Part shown: positions 45,974 through 54,126 of the stretch, piece after piece
Position numbering within the stretch: position 1 is the stretch's first letter
How the letters are laid out: each line of letters opens with the position of its first letter
Source: Maribacter arenosus
Lineage (GTDB): Bacteria; Bacteroidota; Bacteroidia; Flavobacteriales; Flavobacteriaceae
Length of the DNA stretch: 64,000 nt
NCBI RefSeq assembly: GCF_014610845.1
Contig: NZ_JABTCG010000004.1
Span: 372,001-436,000 of the forward strand
Direction: 5' to 3'
Notes under the pieces: generated by a model
The model's input: only the letters and a program-made list of their open reading frames with translations
Databases searched by the model: none
Told to the model about the DNA's origin: nothing
Made by a program: the position numbers and the translations under genes

Positions 45974-46293
45974 GCATACATTAACCCCAATCCTAAAATC
46001 ACTAGAAAGATGAGAACCTCGATAAAGGCTATGGCCCCAAAATCCTTAAAAACCACTGCCCACGGTATAAGAAAGGCCACTTCAACATCAAATATCAAAA
46101 ATAGAATGGCAAATAAATAGTAGCCGACCTTGAATTGCACCCATGTGGGCCCAATGGTCGTCATTCCACTTTCATAGGGTTCCCTTTTTTGCGGGTTGTC
46201 GGATTTATGGGAAATTAAATTGGACAAAAAGTTAGCTCCCGCCACCAAAACAATTCCAGCAATTAAAAATACAATAATAGCTTCAGAACCCAT
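45943..46293 (-). CDS. nuoA: NADH-quinone oxidoreductase subunit A
   Basis: 116 residues, three membrane helices, with the loop [37 protein letters not shown]. First nuo gene of the run, 25 bp after korB and on the same strand, with no terminator or promoter of note in the gap. Confidence 0.95.
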   Translation of the reverse strand: MGSEAIIVFLIAGIVLVAGANFLSNLISHKSDNPQKREPYESGMTTIGPTWVQFKVGYYLFAILFLIFDVEVAFLIPWAVVFKDFGAIAFIEVLIFLVILGLGLMYAWKKGALKWE

Positions 46294-46318
46294 ATTTTTA
46301 TTTCTATCTGCTTAAATA

Positions 46319-47329
46319 TTAAAATACATTATAAATATCCCCTGAAAAAAACAAATCATCGGTTTTCTTGAAATTCGAATCTGCTTTTACCTGGGCCGTA
46401 AGAGCGTCCTCCCTTTCTTCCAAGGTAACGTCATCAAAACTTCTGATAATACCGGTGACCATTGGAAATTCCAAACGTACCAACATTTGATGTAAGGTCG
46501 GGTCTTCTTCCTTGGCATTGTGTACCAATATATCTTCTTCGGTAATTCCGTTTTCGCCCAAGGTGACAACTTCCAATTTCAATCCGTTAAGCACCAAACC
46601 TTTGTTACGTTCCTTGCCGAATATCATAGGTTTACCATCTTCAACGAAAAGCATTCGGTCTTCACGAACGGCTTTGTCAGTATACTTGTCATAGGCCCCA
46701 TCATTAAAGATAGGGCAATTTTGCAAGACTTCGATGAGCGAGGTGCCTTTGAACTTTTCGGCATCGATGAAGATCTGTGTCATTTCCTTTGGGGTATTCC
46801 CTGATATTCTTCCGAAAAATCGAGCTTTTGCCCCTATAGCCAACTCACCTGCCGAGAAGGGGGGTTGTGTATTTCCATAGGGAGAAGACTTCGTCTTTTG
46901 ACCCACCAAGGAAGTAGGGGAAAATTGGCCTTTTGTAAGACCATATATTTCATTATTGAACAGTACAATGTTCAGGTTGATATTTCTACGCAGCACATGA
47001 ATAAAATGATTGCCGCCAATGGCCATGGAGTCCCCATCACCCGTAATGACCCAAACGCTTAAGTTGGGATTGGCCAGTTTTACACCAGACGCTATGGCCG
47101 GAGCCCTGCCATGAATACTGTGCATACCGTAGGTATCCATATAATACGGAAATCTAGAGGAACACCCTATCCCTGAAATAAATACTACATCTTCTTTTTT
47201 GACACCCATTTCGGGAAGTGCCTTTTGCATCGATCGAAGAATTACATAGTCGTCACATCCTGGACACCATCTGACTTCTTGATCACTTGCAAAATCCTTG
47301 TATGTATACTCTTTTACTGCTGCTTCCAT
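46319..47329 (-). CDS. korB: 2-oxoacid (2-oxoglutarate):ferredoxin oxidoreductase, beta subunit
   Basis: 336 residues. Thiamine-diphosphate subunit: RWCPGCDDYVIL and GIGCSSRFPYYMDTYG supply cluster cysteines, VITGDGDSMAIGGNHFIH binds TPP-Mg, and ALVEVLQNCPIFN-type sequence (here SLIEVLQNCPIFND) gives the fourth cysteine. This subgroup acts on 2-oxoglutarate. With korA it makes succinyl-CoA from 2-oxoglutarate while reducing ferredoxin. Two bases after korA, 25 bp before nuoA. Confidence 0.92.
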   Translation of the reverse strand: MEAAVKEYTYKDFASDQEVRWCPGCDDYVILRSMQKALPEMGVKKEDVVFISGIGCSSRFPYYMDTYGMHSIHGRAPAIASGVKLANPNLSVWVITGDGDSMAIGGNHFIHVLRRNINLNIVLFNNEIYGLTKGQFSPTSLVGQKTKSSPYGNTQPPFSAGELAIGAKARFFGRISGNTPKEMTQIFIDAEKFKGTSLIEVLQNCPIFNDGAYDKYTDKAVREDRMLFVEDGKPMIFGKERNKGLVLNGLKLEVVTLGENGITEEDILVHNAKEEDPTLHQMLVRLEFPMVTGIIRSFDDVTLEEREDALTAQVKADSNFKKTDDLFFSGDIYNVF

Positions 47330-47331
47330 AT

Positions 47332-49188
47332 TTATTTCACTAAAGATTTAAACTTTTCTACCAATTCATTGTTCGCGAAAGGCAGTCCTTGAATTTTATT
47401 GAATTGTAGAAAATCGTATCCGTCATAATTGATTTTCAATACCTTGACGAATTGACCGCTGTTCAATTCACAGACAATGATTTTCTTGAACTTTTTAAGT
47501 ACTTCTTCGGTATTTTTCGGTAAGGGGTTAATGTAATTAAAATGTGCGAATCCGATAGTATCATATCCTTCATCATTTAATTCCTTAACCGCGGAATGCA
47601 AACTACCATAGGTGCCGCCCCATCCAATAACCAATAAATCACCTTCCGAGGTAAATTCAGGTATAATTTCCGGGATATAGTTTTGTACCCTTTTTACTTT
47701 TTCGGCCCTTATTTTCGTCATGTATTCGTGATTTTCGGGTACGTACGACACATTGCCCGAAATTCGGTCTTTTTCCAATCCCCCGACCCTATGCTCCAAG
47801 CCCGGGGAGCCGGGAATAGCCCAATTTCTTGCTAAACTATCCTTATCGCGATCATATGGATGCCAATCTGCTTTCGCCTCTTTGACAATTGTATTCTTTA
47901 TTTCGGGCATGCTGGCTACGGATTTTATTTTCCATGGTGCCGATCCATTGGCGATATACCCATCGGTCAACAAGAGTACGGGTGTCATATGCTCCAAAGT
48001 CAATTTTGCCGCTATATAGGCATACTCGAAACAATTGGCAGGGGTGCTGGCGGCGATGACTATGATCGGGCTTTCGCCATTTCTACCGTACATGGCCTGC
48101 AAAAGATCTGATTGTTCTGTTTTTGTAGGTAATCCAGTAGAAGGTCCACCACGTTGTACATCTACTATGACCAATGGCAATTCGATCATCATGGCCAATC
48201 CGAGGGCTTCACCTTTTAAGGCCAACCCAGGACCTGATGTTGTGGTTATGGCCAAATCACCGGCAAATGCAGCTCCGATAGCAGAGCTTATGCCTGCAAT
48301 TTCATCTTCGGCCTGCAATGTTTTAACCCCAAAGTGTTTATGTTTCACCAATTCATGTAATATATCGGAGGCAGGTGTAATGGGGTATGACCCCAAGAAC
48401 AATTCCAATCCTGATTTCTCTGCAGCGGCCAAAAAGCCCCAAGCCGTGGCTTGGTTCCCCATCAGGATTCTATAAGTGCCCGGTGCCATTTTAGCCGGTG
48501 CAATGGTATAGGCATTAGGAATCAACTCCAAAGTTTCTGCAAAATAGAAGCCAGCGTTCAATACTTTGGTGTTGGCCTCGATAATTTCAGGTTTGTTCTT
48601 GAATTTTTTGTTGAAAAAGTCGACGGTATACTCTGTCGAACGATCATACATCCAGTAGACCATACCCAAGGCGAACATATTCTTGCTTCGGGTTATGCTT
48701 TTATTGTCTAACCCTTCAACATCCTTTAAGGTCTCTTTGGTCAAAGAACTCATGGCCACCTCAATGACCCTATAGTTTTCCAGACTCCCATCTTCTAAAG
48801 GATTAGTTTCGTAAAGGGCTTTTTCCAAATTCTTTTTGGTAAAGGAATCCGTGTCGACAATTACAGTGTGGCCTGGCTTTAGGGCATGTAGATTGGTTTT
48901 TAAACCAGCGGGGTTCATGGCCACCAATAGATCGACATTGTCACCCGGTGTGCTGATTTCAACACTACCTATATGTACTTGGAATCCTGAAACACCATAT
49001 AAACTTCCTTGGGGTGCCCTAATTTCCGCTGGATAATTTGGAAATGTGGCAACATCATTGCCAAACATAGCTGAAGTATCAGAGAACTGGGTACCTGTCA
49101 ATTGCATGCCGTCTCCAGAATCACCGACAAAACGGATGACTACGGCTTCTAAAACTTCTTGCTTTTTCTTCTCTGTGGCTGCAATCAT
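47332..49188 (-). CDS. korA: 2-oxoacid (2-oxoglutarate):ferredoxin oxidoreductase, alpha subunit (gamma-alpha fusion)
   Basis: 618 residues: an N-terminal gamma domain (AVVIRFVGDSGDGMQLTG, NYPAEIRAPQGSLYGVSGFQVHIGS) fused to the pyrimidine-binding alpha domain (GSYPITPASDILHELVKH, LQAEDEIAGISSAIGAAFAGD, TSGPGLALKGEALGLAMMIELPLVIVDVQRGGPSTGLPTK). This gamma-alpha fusion is typical of KorA enzymes of aerobic bacteria. First gene of the kor-nuo run and divergent from the ferredoxin gene (153 bp between starts), with shared regulatory sequence. Confidence 0.93.
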   Translation of the reverse strand: MIAATEKKKQEVLEAVVIRFVGDSGDGMQLTGTQFSDTSAMFGNDVATFPNYPAEIRAPQGSLYGVSGFQVHIGSVEISTPGDNVDLLVAMNPAGLKTNLHALKPGHTVIVDTDSFTKKNLEKALYETNPLEDGSLENYRVIEVAMSSLTKETLKDVEGLDNKSITRSKNMFALGMVYWMYDRSTEYTVDFFNKKFKNKPEIIEANTKVLNAGFYFAETLELIPNAYTIAPAKMAPGTYRILMGNQATAWGFLAAAEKSGLELFLGSYPITPASDILHELVKHKHFGVKTLQAEDEIAGISSAIGAAFAGDLAITTTSGPGLALKGEALGLAMMIELPLVIVDVQRGGPSTGLPTKTEQSDLLQAMYGRNGESPIIVIAASTPANCFEYAYIAAKLTLEHMTPVLLLTDGYIANGSAPWKIKSVASMPEIKNTIVKEAKADWHPYDRDKDSLARNWAIPGSPGLEHRVGGLEKDRISGNVSYVPENHEYMTKIRAEKVKRVQNYIPEIIPEFTSEGDLLVIGWGGTYGSLHSAVKELNDEGYDTIGFAHFNYINPLPKNTEEVLKKFKKIIVCELNSGQFVKVLKINYDGYDFLQFNKIQGLPFANNELVEKFKSLVK

Positions 49189-49275
49189 ATGGATTGATTT
49201 TATTTTTATATGAATTATACTAATTATTTTGGTAAATTTAGGCGCTAAAATAAATCTACCTTAGGTTTCGAAATA

Positions 49276-49287
49276 TGACATTTATCA
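49276..49287. promoter_or_regulatory. Operator-like TGACATTTATCA in the korA/ferredoxin divergent region
   Basis: TGACA-N2-TATCA fits TGA-N6-TCA, a Crp/Fnr-superfamily style site. It is centred about 43.5 bp upstream of the predicted ferredoxin transcription start, a class II activator position, and 23 bp from the -7 element, exactly as at the PFOR promoter. Could also serve korA. Regulator identity inferred. Confidence 0.5.
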
Positions 49288-49294
49288 TTTAAAG

Positions 49295-49308
49295 GTAATG
49301 TACATTAC
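49295..49308. promoter_or_regulatory. 14-bp perfect palindrome GTAATGTACATTAC
   Basis: A perfect palindrome between the TGACA site and the -7 element of the ferredoxin gene, overlapping where RNA polymerase would bind. A candidate repressor operator for the ferredoxin and possibly for kor-nuo. No regulator named. Confidence 0.45.
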
Positions 49309-49310
49309 AT

Positions 49311-49318
49311 TAATTTCG
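49311..49318 (+). promoter_or_regulatory. Putative ferredoxin promoter, -7 element
   Basis: TAATTTCG differs from TAnnTTTG at one base. It starts 24 bp after the end of the TGACA-type site. Confidence 0.4.
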
Positions 49319-49341
49319 TTCTCTAAATAAAATTAAGCAAA

Positions 49342-49692
49342 ATGGCTATAATAATAACAGATGAATGCATAAATTGTGATGCTTGTGTTTCTGAATGTCC
49401 CAACAATGCGATTTATGAACCAGACCAAGAATGGTCCTATTCCGATGAAACCGCTTTAAGCGGTATGGTAACAACACTTGACGGTAGGGAAGTTGACGCT
49501 GATGCGGAAAATGACCCTGTTTCAGATGAATTCTATTTTATTGTTACAGACAAGTGTACCGAGTGTAAAGGATTCCATGATGAACCACAATGCGCTGCAG
49601 TATGTCCTGTTGACTGTTGTGTTCCTGATGAGAACCATGTAGAGTCCGAAGAGACCTTACTAGCTAAAAAAGCTTGGTTACACGGGGAATAA
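49342..49692 (+). CDS. fdx: 2[4Fe-4S] ferredoxin, Allochromatium-type
   Basis: 116 residues. First cluster: Cys9, 12, 15, 19 (CINCDACVSECP). Second: Cys72, 75, 84, 88 with the CX2C-X8-CX3CP spacing of the Alvin/YfhL type; two more Cys follow at 92-93. A 40-residue acidic insertion separates the motifs and a C-terminal tail extends the domain. Such ferredoxins have very low potential clusters. It lies between the kor-nuo run and PFOR genes, so it is the obvious electron carrier linking both oxidoreductases to complex I. Confidence 0.93.
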   Translation: MAIIITDECINCDACVSECPNNAIYEPDQEWSYSDETALSGMVTTLDGREVDADAENDPVSDEFYFIVTDKCTECKGFHDEPQCAAVCPVDCCVPDENHVESEETLLAKKAWLHGE

Positions 49693-49724
49693 TACAAAGC
49701 GTTCTACCATAATCATTTAAAAAC

Positions 49725-49766
49725 GGGGTATTTTCAATCATTGTAGATACCCCTCTCTTTCTTTTT
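49725..49766 (+). terminator. Terminator of the ferredoxin gene
   Basis: GGGGTAT / ATACCCC pairs over 7 bp with a 15-nt loop, followed by the T-rich tail TCTCTTTCTTTTT. It implies PFOR has its own promoter. Confidence 0.65.
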
Positions 49767-49924
49767 ACAAGAATTCAGATCTTTTTCCTTTTTCCTCATC
49801 TATGAAGGGGTATTTTTATACCTTATCAAAAGGTGGGCTTCTCCTATGATGGCATTTTAAAAACCACTGATTTTTACTTTATTTTCATTGCTGCCATTAA
49901 TTCGATTTTAGAACGATGAATACC

Positions 49925-49936
49925 TGACAAATGTCA
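49925..49936. promoter_or_regulatory. Operator-like TGACAAATGTCA upstream of PFOR
   Basis: A perfect TGACA-N2-TGTCA inverted repeat, 23 bp upstream of a -7-like element and centred near -43.5. The same motif (one mismatch) sits at the same spacing at the ferredoxin promoter. Confidence 0.55.
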
Positions 49937-49959
49937 TAGTCTGCCCGTTCAACTCTACT

Positions 49960-49967
49960 TAATTTTA
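49960..49967 (+). promoter_or_regulatory. Putative PFOR promoter, -7 element
   Basis: TAATTTTA, one mismatch to TAnnTTTG. Supported mainly by its fixed distance to the TGACA-type operator. Confidence 0.4.
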
Positions 49968-50067
49968 TGCAAATTTAAAACCGATACCTCGGCAATACGT
50001 TACTGTTAATCGTGTTAGGGTTCTTTTTCCCAATTTGCATAGGTATCTAAAACAAGCGAAAATCATC

Positions 50068-53000
50068 ATGGAAAAAAAATCCAAAAAGTTAATTTGTGAC
50101 GCTAATGAAGCCGTTGCCAGAGTGGCACACAAAACCAATGAAGTTTGTGCCATTTATCCGATTACCCCTGCTTCGCCCATGGGCGAGCATGTTGATGTGT
50201 ATAGTTCCAAAGGACAGAAGAACATATGGGACAATGTTCCCAGGATAGTTGAAATGCAAAGTGAAGGTGGTGCTGCTGGAGCCGTTCATGGCTCGCTTCA
50301 GGCCGGTGCTTTAACCACTACATTTACAGCTTCCCAAGGTTTATTGTTAATGATTCCTAACATGTACAAAATGGCGGGAGAGTTATTGCCATCGGTTATT
50401 CATGTTGCGGCAAGAACAATAGCAACCCATGCATTATCCATTTTTGGTGATCATTCTGATGTTATGGCAGCAAGACAAACGGGATTCTCCATGTTGTTTG
50501 GCGGTTCTGTACAGGAAGCTCAAGATTTTGCGTTAATTTCCCAAGTAGCGACCTTAAAATCAAGAATACCTTTCATGAATATTTTTGATGGATTTAGAAC
50601 CTCCCATGAGATTTCCAAAATCGATGGTATTTCTGATGACATTATAAAAGACATGATGCCAGAAGATGAAATAATGGCTCATAAGAAAAGATCATTGGAT
50701 CCAGACAACCCTGTAATTAGAGGTACTTCCCAAAATCCGGATGTATTTTTCCAAGCAAGGGAAGCGGCCAACCTTTATTATGATAAGGTTCCTGGGATTG
50801 TTGAAAAGACAATGGAAGAATTTTACAAACACACAGGAAGAAAATATAGTTTGTTCTATTATGTAGGTCATCCTGAAGCTGAAAAAGTTATCGTAATTAT
50901 GGGTTCAGGACAAGGTCCCGTTATGGAAGCTGTTGATACCATGGTTAAAAATGGCGAAAAAGTCGGGGCAATTATTGTCCGCCTGTTCAGACCATTCTCA
51001 ATAAACCATTTTGTCGATGCCTTACCAAAAACCGTTCAGAAAGTTGCGGTTTTGGATAGGACAAAAGAACCAGGTAGCGTTGGGGAGCCTCTTTACCAAG
51101 ATGTGGTAACGGCTTTCATGGAAAGCGAAAGAACCATGCCGCAAATTATCGGAGGACGCTACGGATTATCATCCAAAGAATTTGATCCTGCCATGGTTAA
51201 AGCGGTTTATGACGAGCTGGATAAGAAAAAGCCGTTGAACCACTTTACCGTTGGTATCAATGATGATGTCTCTTTTAGAAGTCTGGAAATTGGGGAAAGA
51301 TTACAGACCGTCAAAACTACTTTTAACTGTATGTTTTATGGATTAGGATCTGATGGTACGGTAGGCGCTAACAAGAATTCCATAAAGATTATTGGAGAAA
51401 CTACGGATAACTATGTACAAGGTTATTTTGTTTATGATTCCAAAAAAGCAGGTTCCCAAACAGTTTCGCATTTGCGATTTGGTCCTGCTCCCATATATTC
51501 TACCTATTTAATTCATAAAGCAGACTTTATAGCATGTCATAAGTTTAATTTCATTGAAAAATATGATATCCTGAAGAACATTAAAAAGGGTGGTACTTTC
51601 TTATTGAACTCGCCTTTTGCTAAAAATGATGTTTGGGAAATACTTCCTAAAAAAATGCAGGAAGAGATTGTTGAAAATGATGTGGAATTTTTCGTGATTG
51701 ACGCCACCAAAGTGGCTCAAGAAGCCAATTTGGGCAAGCGTACCAATACCGTCTTACAAACGTGCTTCTTTGCAATTTCCGGAGTACTTCCTAAGGAAGA
51801 AGCGATTAAGAAAATCAAGGATGCCATTGTAAAATCATATTCCCATAAAGGGGAAAAGATCGTTAAAATGAATTTCAAGGCAGTTGATAAATCATTGGAA
51901 AATCTCCAAAAAGTGGATTATCCTAAACAGATTACCAGTGATGCTGAATTTAAGCCAATGATGACAGGGGATGCCGATCCATTTGTAAAAGAGGTATTAG
52001 GAAAAATATTGGCAGGAAAAGGAGATGAACTCCCAGTGAGTGCTTTCCCCGTTGATGGGACTTTCCCAACAGGTACTACCCAGTTTGAAAAACGCGGTAT
52101 TGCCAATAAGGTCCCGGTATGGGATGGTGAAGACATATGTACACAATGTAATAAGTGCGTGGTAATTTGCCCACATGCCGCCATTAGGGCCAAAGTGGTT
52201 TCCAATGAAGAAATGGTAGGAGCCCCATCAACATTAAAATCGGTTCCTGCAAAAGGAAGACCGTTTAATGACAAGGAAGAATCCTATGTGTTGCAAGTAT
52301 CCCCACAAGATTGTACCGGTTGTGATCTTTGTGTCGCTGTTTGCCCTGCAATTAGTAAAGAAGACCCCAACTTCAAGGCCATCAACATGCATAATAAACT
52401 TGAGGTTGAGACCGTTGAGGATCCAAACTGGGATTACTTTATAGAACTACCAGATTATAACAGAACGGAATTACAGATAACCAACGTAAAAGGTTCTCAA
52501 TTCCTTGAACCGTTATTCGAGTTCTCTGGGGCCTGCCAAGGTTGTGGTGAGACACCATATATCAAATTATTGACCCAATTATACGGAGACAGTATTTTGA
52601 TTGCCAATGCAACAGGTTGTTCATCTATTTATGGGGGCAATTTACCAACAACACCTTATAAAACCAATAAATTTGGTAGAGGACCGGCTTGGGCAAATTC
52701 ATTATTTGAAGACAATGCCGAATATGGTCTTGGTATGAAATTGGCACTTTCTAAAAAACAAGAAATTGCGACTAACCTATTAAAAGGATTGGAAAAAGAA
52801 GTAGGAAAAGAATTGGTAGAAGCTATTTTGAACAACCCGGAAAAAACGGAAGCTCAGAAAGAAGAAAACTTCGCCAATCTTGATAAGCTTAAACCTATAT
52901 TAGCTTCAATAGATAAACCAGAAGCTAAAAAACTATCACAACTAACCGAATATTTACGTAAGAAATCCGTGTGGATACTTGGTGGTGATGGTTGGGCCTA

Positions 53001-53598
53001 TGATATTGGTTTTGGTGGTGTTGACCACGTATTGGCATCTGGGGAAAATATCAACATTATGGTGTTGGATACAGAGATTTACTCGAATACGGGTGGACAA
53101 ATGTCTAAAGCGACACCCTTAGGCGCAAGTGCTAAATTCGCTGTCTCCGGTAAGCGTACCAGTAAGAAGAGTTTGGCGTTACAGGCTGTTTCTTATGAAA
53201 ATGTATATGTTGCCCAAGTAGCTATTGGAGCCAAGGATTTGCAAACACTTAAAGCGATTGAAGAGGCAGAAGCTTATGACGGGCCTTCATTGATCATTGC
53301 TTATTCACATTGTGGTGACCATGGTTACAATTTGAGGGATGGGGCCCTTCATCAAGAAAAAGCGGTGGAAACAGGATATTGGCCATTATTTAGATTCGAT
53401 CCTTCGAAACCAAAAGGTAAGAAGTTTAAATTGGACTCTAAAGCACCAGCTGCACCTCTTGAGGACTTTATGTATAAGGAAACCCGTTTCTCTAGGGTCG
53501 TTAAGGATAATGCTGAATTAGGAGCGCAACTTCTTAAACAAGCACAAGAGGAAGTTGACTCTAGATGGGAAAAATTGGAAATTTACAGGGATATGTAA
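50068..53598 (+). CDS. nifJ: Pyruvate:ferredoxin (flavodoxin) oxidoreductase
   Basis: Oxidises pyruvate to acetyl-CoA and CO2 with reduction of ferredoxin. I start at the ATG at 50068 (MEKKSKKLICDANEAVARVA); a TTG further upstream at 50035 only adds eleven unlike residues. 1176 residues, full length. Domains in order: pyrimidine-binding with YPITPASPMGEH and GGAAGAVHGSLQAGALT; transketolase-like C-terminal domain; the gamma domain with GLGSDGTVGANKNSIKIIG; ferredoxin domain with CTQCNKCVVICP and CTGCDLCVAVCP; TPP domain with ACQGCGETPYIKLL, ATGCSSIYGGNLPTTPY and GGDGWAYDIGFGG; and YSHCGDHGYN for the proximal-cluster Cys. Intact in every motif seen. Unusual for an aerobe's core metabolism. Confidence 0.96.
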   Translation: MEKKSKKLICDANEAVARVAHKTNEVCAIYPITPASPMGEHVDVYSSKGQKNIWDNVPRIVEMQSEGGAAGAVHGSLQAGALTTTFTASQGLLLMIPNMYKMAGELLPSVIHVAARTIATHALSIFGDHSDVMAARQTGFSMLFGGSVQEAQDFALISQVATLKSRIPFMNIFDGFRTSHEISKIDGISDDIIKDMMPEDEIMAHKKRSLDPDNPVIRGTSQNPDVFFQAREAANLYYDKVPGIVEKTMEEFYKHTGRKYSLFYYVGHPEAEKVIVIMGSGQGPVMEAVDTMVKNGEKVGAIIVRLFRPFSINHFVDALPKTVQKVAVLDRTKEPGSVGEPLYQDVVTAFMESERTMPQIIGGRYGLSSKEFDPAMVKAVYDELDKKKPLNHFTVGINDDVSFRSLEIGERLQTVKTTFNCMFYGLGSDGTVGANKNSIKIIGETTDNYVQGYFVYDSKKAGSQTVSHLRFGPAPIYSTYLIHKADFIACHKFNFIEKYDILKNIKKGGTFLLNSPFAKNDVWEILPKKMQEEIVENDVEFFVIDATKVAQEANLGKRTNTVLQTCFFAISGVLPKEEAIKKIKDAIVKSYSHKGEKIVKMNFKAVDKSLENLQKVDYPKQITSDAEFKPMMTGDADPFVKEVLGKILAGKGDELPVSAFPVDGTFPTGTTQFEKRGIANKVPVWDGEDICTQCNKCVVICPHAAIRAKVVSNEEMVGAPSTLKSVPAKGRPFNDKEESYVLQVSPQDCTGCDLCVAVCPAISKEDPNFKAINMHNKLEVETVEDPNWDYFIELPDYNRTELQITNVKGSQFLEPLFEFSGACQGCGETPYIKLLTQLYGDSILIANATGCSSIYGGNLPTTPYKTNKFGRGPAWANSLFEDNAEYGLGMKLALSKKQEIATNLLKGLEKEVGKELVEAILNNPEKTEAQKEENFANLDKLKPILASIDKPEAKKLSQLTEYLRKKSVWILGGDGWAYDIGFGGVDHVLASGENINIMVLDTEIYSNTGGQMSKATPLGASAKFAVSGKRTSKKSLALQAVSYENVYVAQVAIGAKDLQTLKAIEEAEAYDGPSLIIAYSHCGDHGYNLRDGALHQEKAVETGYWPLFRFDPSKPKGKKFKLDSKAPAAPLEDFMYKETRFSRVVKDNAELGAQLLKQAQEEVDSRWEKLEIYRDM

Positions 53599-53632
53599 TT
53601 TATCTTAAAAAGTAGAAGTACTTTAATAGTTG

Positions 53633-53693
53633 ACTTTGTTTTTTGAAACCATACATTCTGGATCATTTAGGTCTAGGATGTATGGGACAAAGT
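53633..53693 (+). ncRNA. Long hairpin in the PFOR-HEPN spacer
   Basis: A 16-bp stem (CCATACATTCTGGATC paired with GGTCTAGGATGTATGG, three G-U pairs) with a 5-nt loop at 53649-53685, enclosed by a second 7-bp stem ACTTTGT / ACAAAGT (53633-53639 with 53687-53693). No T-run follows, so it is not a standard terminator. It may stabilise the nifJ mRNA 3' end, attenuate reading into the next gene, or be a processed small RNA. Structure is read from base pairing only. Confidence 0.55.
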
Positions 53694-53724
53694 TGAGTAG
53701 TTCAACCATAAAATCATATTTATT

Positions 53725-54102
53725 ATGGAAGATAGAGCCAAAAAACTGTATGAAGAAGCTATACAGAAATTAAAAGAAGCCAACGATGAATTATGCAGGC
53801 CTGAAGAAGATGTGGTTGCACAATTGGTATGTAGCAACGCACAAACTGCTATTTCAAATTATTTAAGGGGATTTCTTGCTGAAAATGGTATTGAATCCGA
53901 TTTCGAGGATTCTATTAGTAGTCTTTACGAGAAATGTAAGGAGATCAATGAGAATTTTACGGAAGTGCATCTATCCGGTTTTGAATGCAATGCGCATAAA
54001 GACGAATCCAGATTCTGTAATGAATCTACACGTTTCAGCAGGTGTTTCGACATTGCTGATAGTTTGGATACCTTCATGAGGCGCGAAAAGATTATCAGCT
54101 AA
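53725..54102 (+). CDS. Cysteine-rich HEPN-like helical protein
   Basis: 125 residues, mainly helical. The first half (AKKLYEEAIQKLKEAND ... NAQTAISNYLRGFLAENG) resembles HEPN domains. Six cysteines (24, 36, 71, 88, 98, 107) are many for a soluble protein of this size and suggest metal or redox binding. The Rx4-6H catalytic motif of HEPN RNases is not evident. It follows nifJ by 126 bp through a long hairpin and may be co-transcribed. Role unknown; a maturation, protection or regulatory factor for PFOR is possible. Confidence 0.65.
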   Translation: MEDRAKKLYEEAIQKLKEANDELCRPEEDVVAQLVCSNAQTAISNYLRGFLAENGIESDFEDSISSLYEKCKEINENFTEVHLSGFECNAHKDESRFCNESTRFSRCFDIADSLDTFMRREKIIS

Positions 54103-54126
54103 CGTTAGATTTTCAATATCCAAAAT

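Larger units (their letters stand above)
49693..50067. other. 375-bp regulatory gap between ferredoxin and PFOR
   Basis: No gene. Contains the ferredoxin terminator (49725-49766), a small hairpin GGTAT-TTTT-ATACC near 49806-49819, the TGACAAATGTCA site (49925-49936), a -7-like element (49960-49967) and a leader of about 95 nt before the PFOR ATG. Confidence 0.7.

Noticed and set aside
48035-48475. 146-codon open frame antisense to korA
   Set aside because: Shadow frame opposite conserved thiamine-enzyme sequence.
49803-49823. Hairpin GGTAT-TTTT-ATACC in the ferredoxin-PFOR gap
   Set aside because: A 5-bp AT-rich stem is expected by chance in such sequence; the ferredoxin terminator just upstream is far better.
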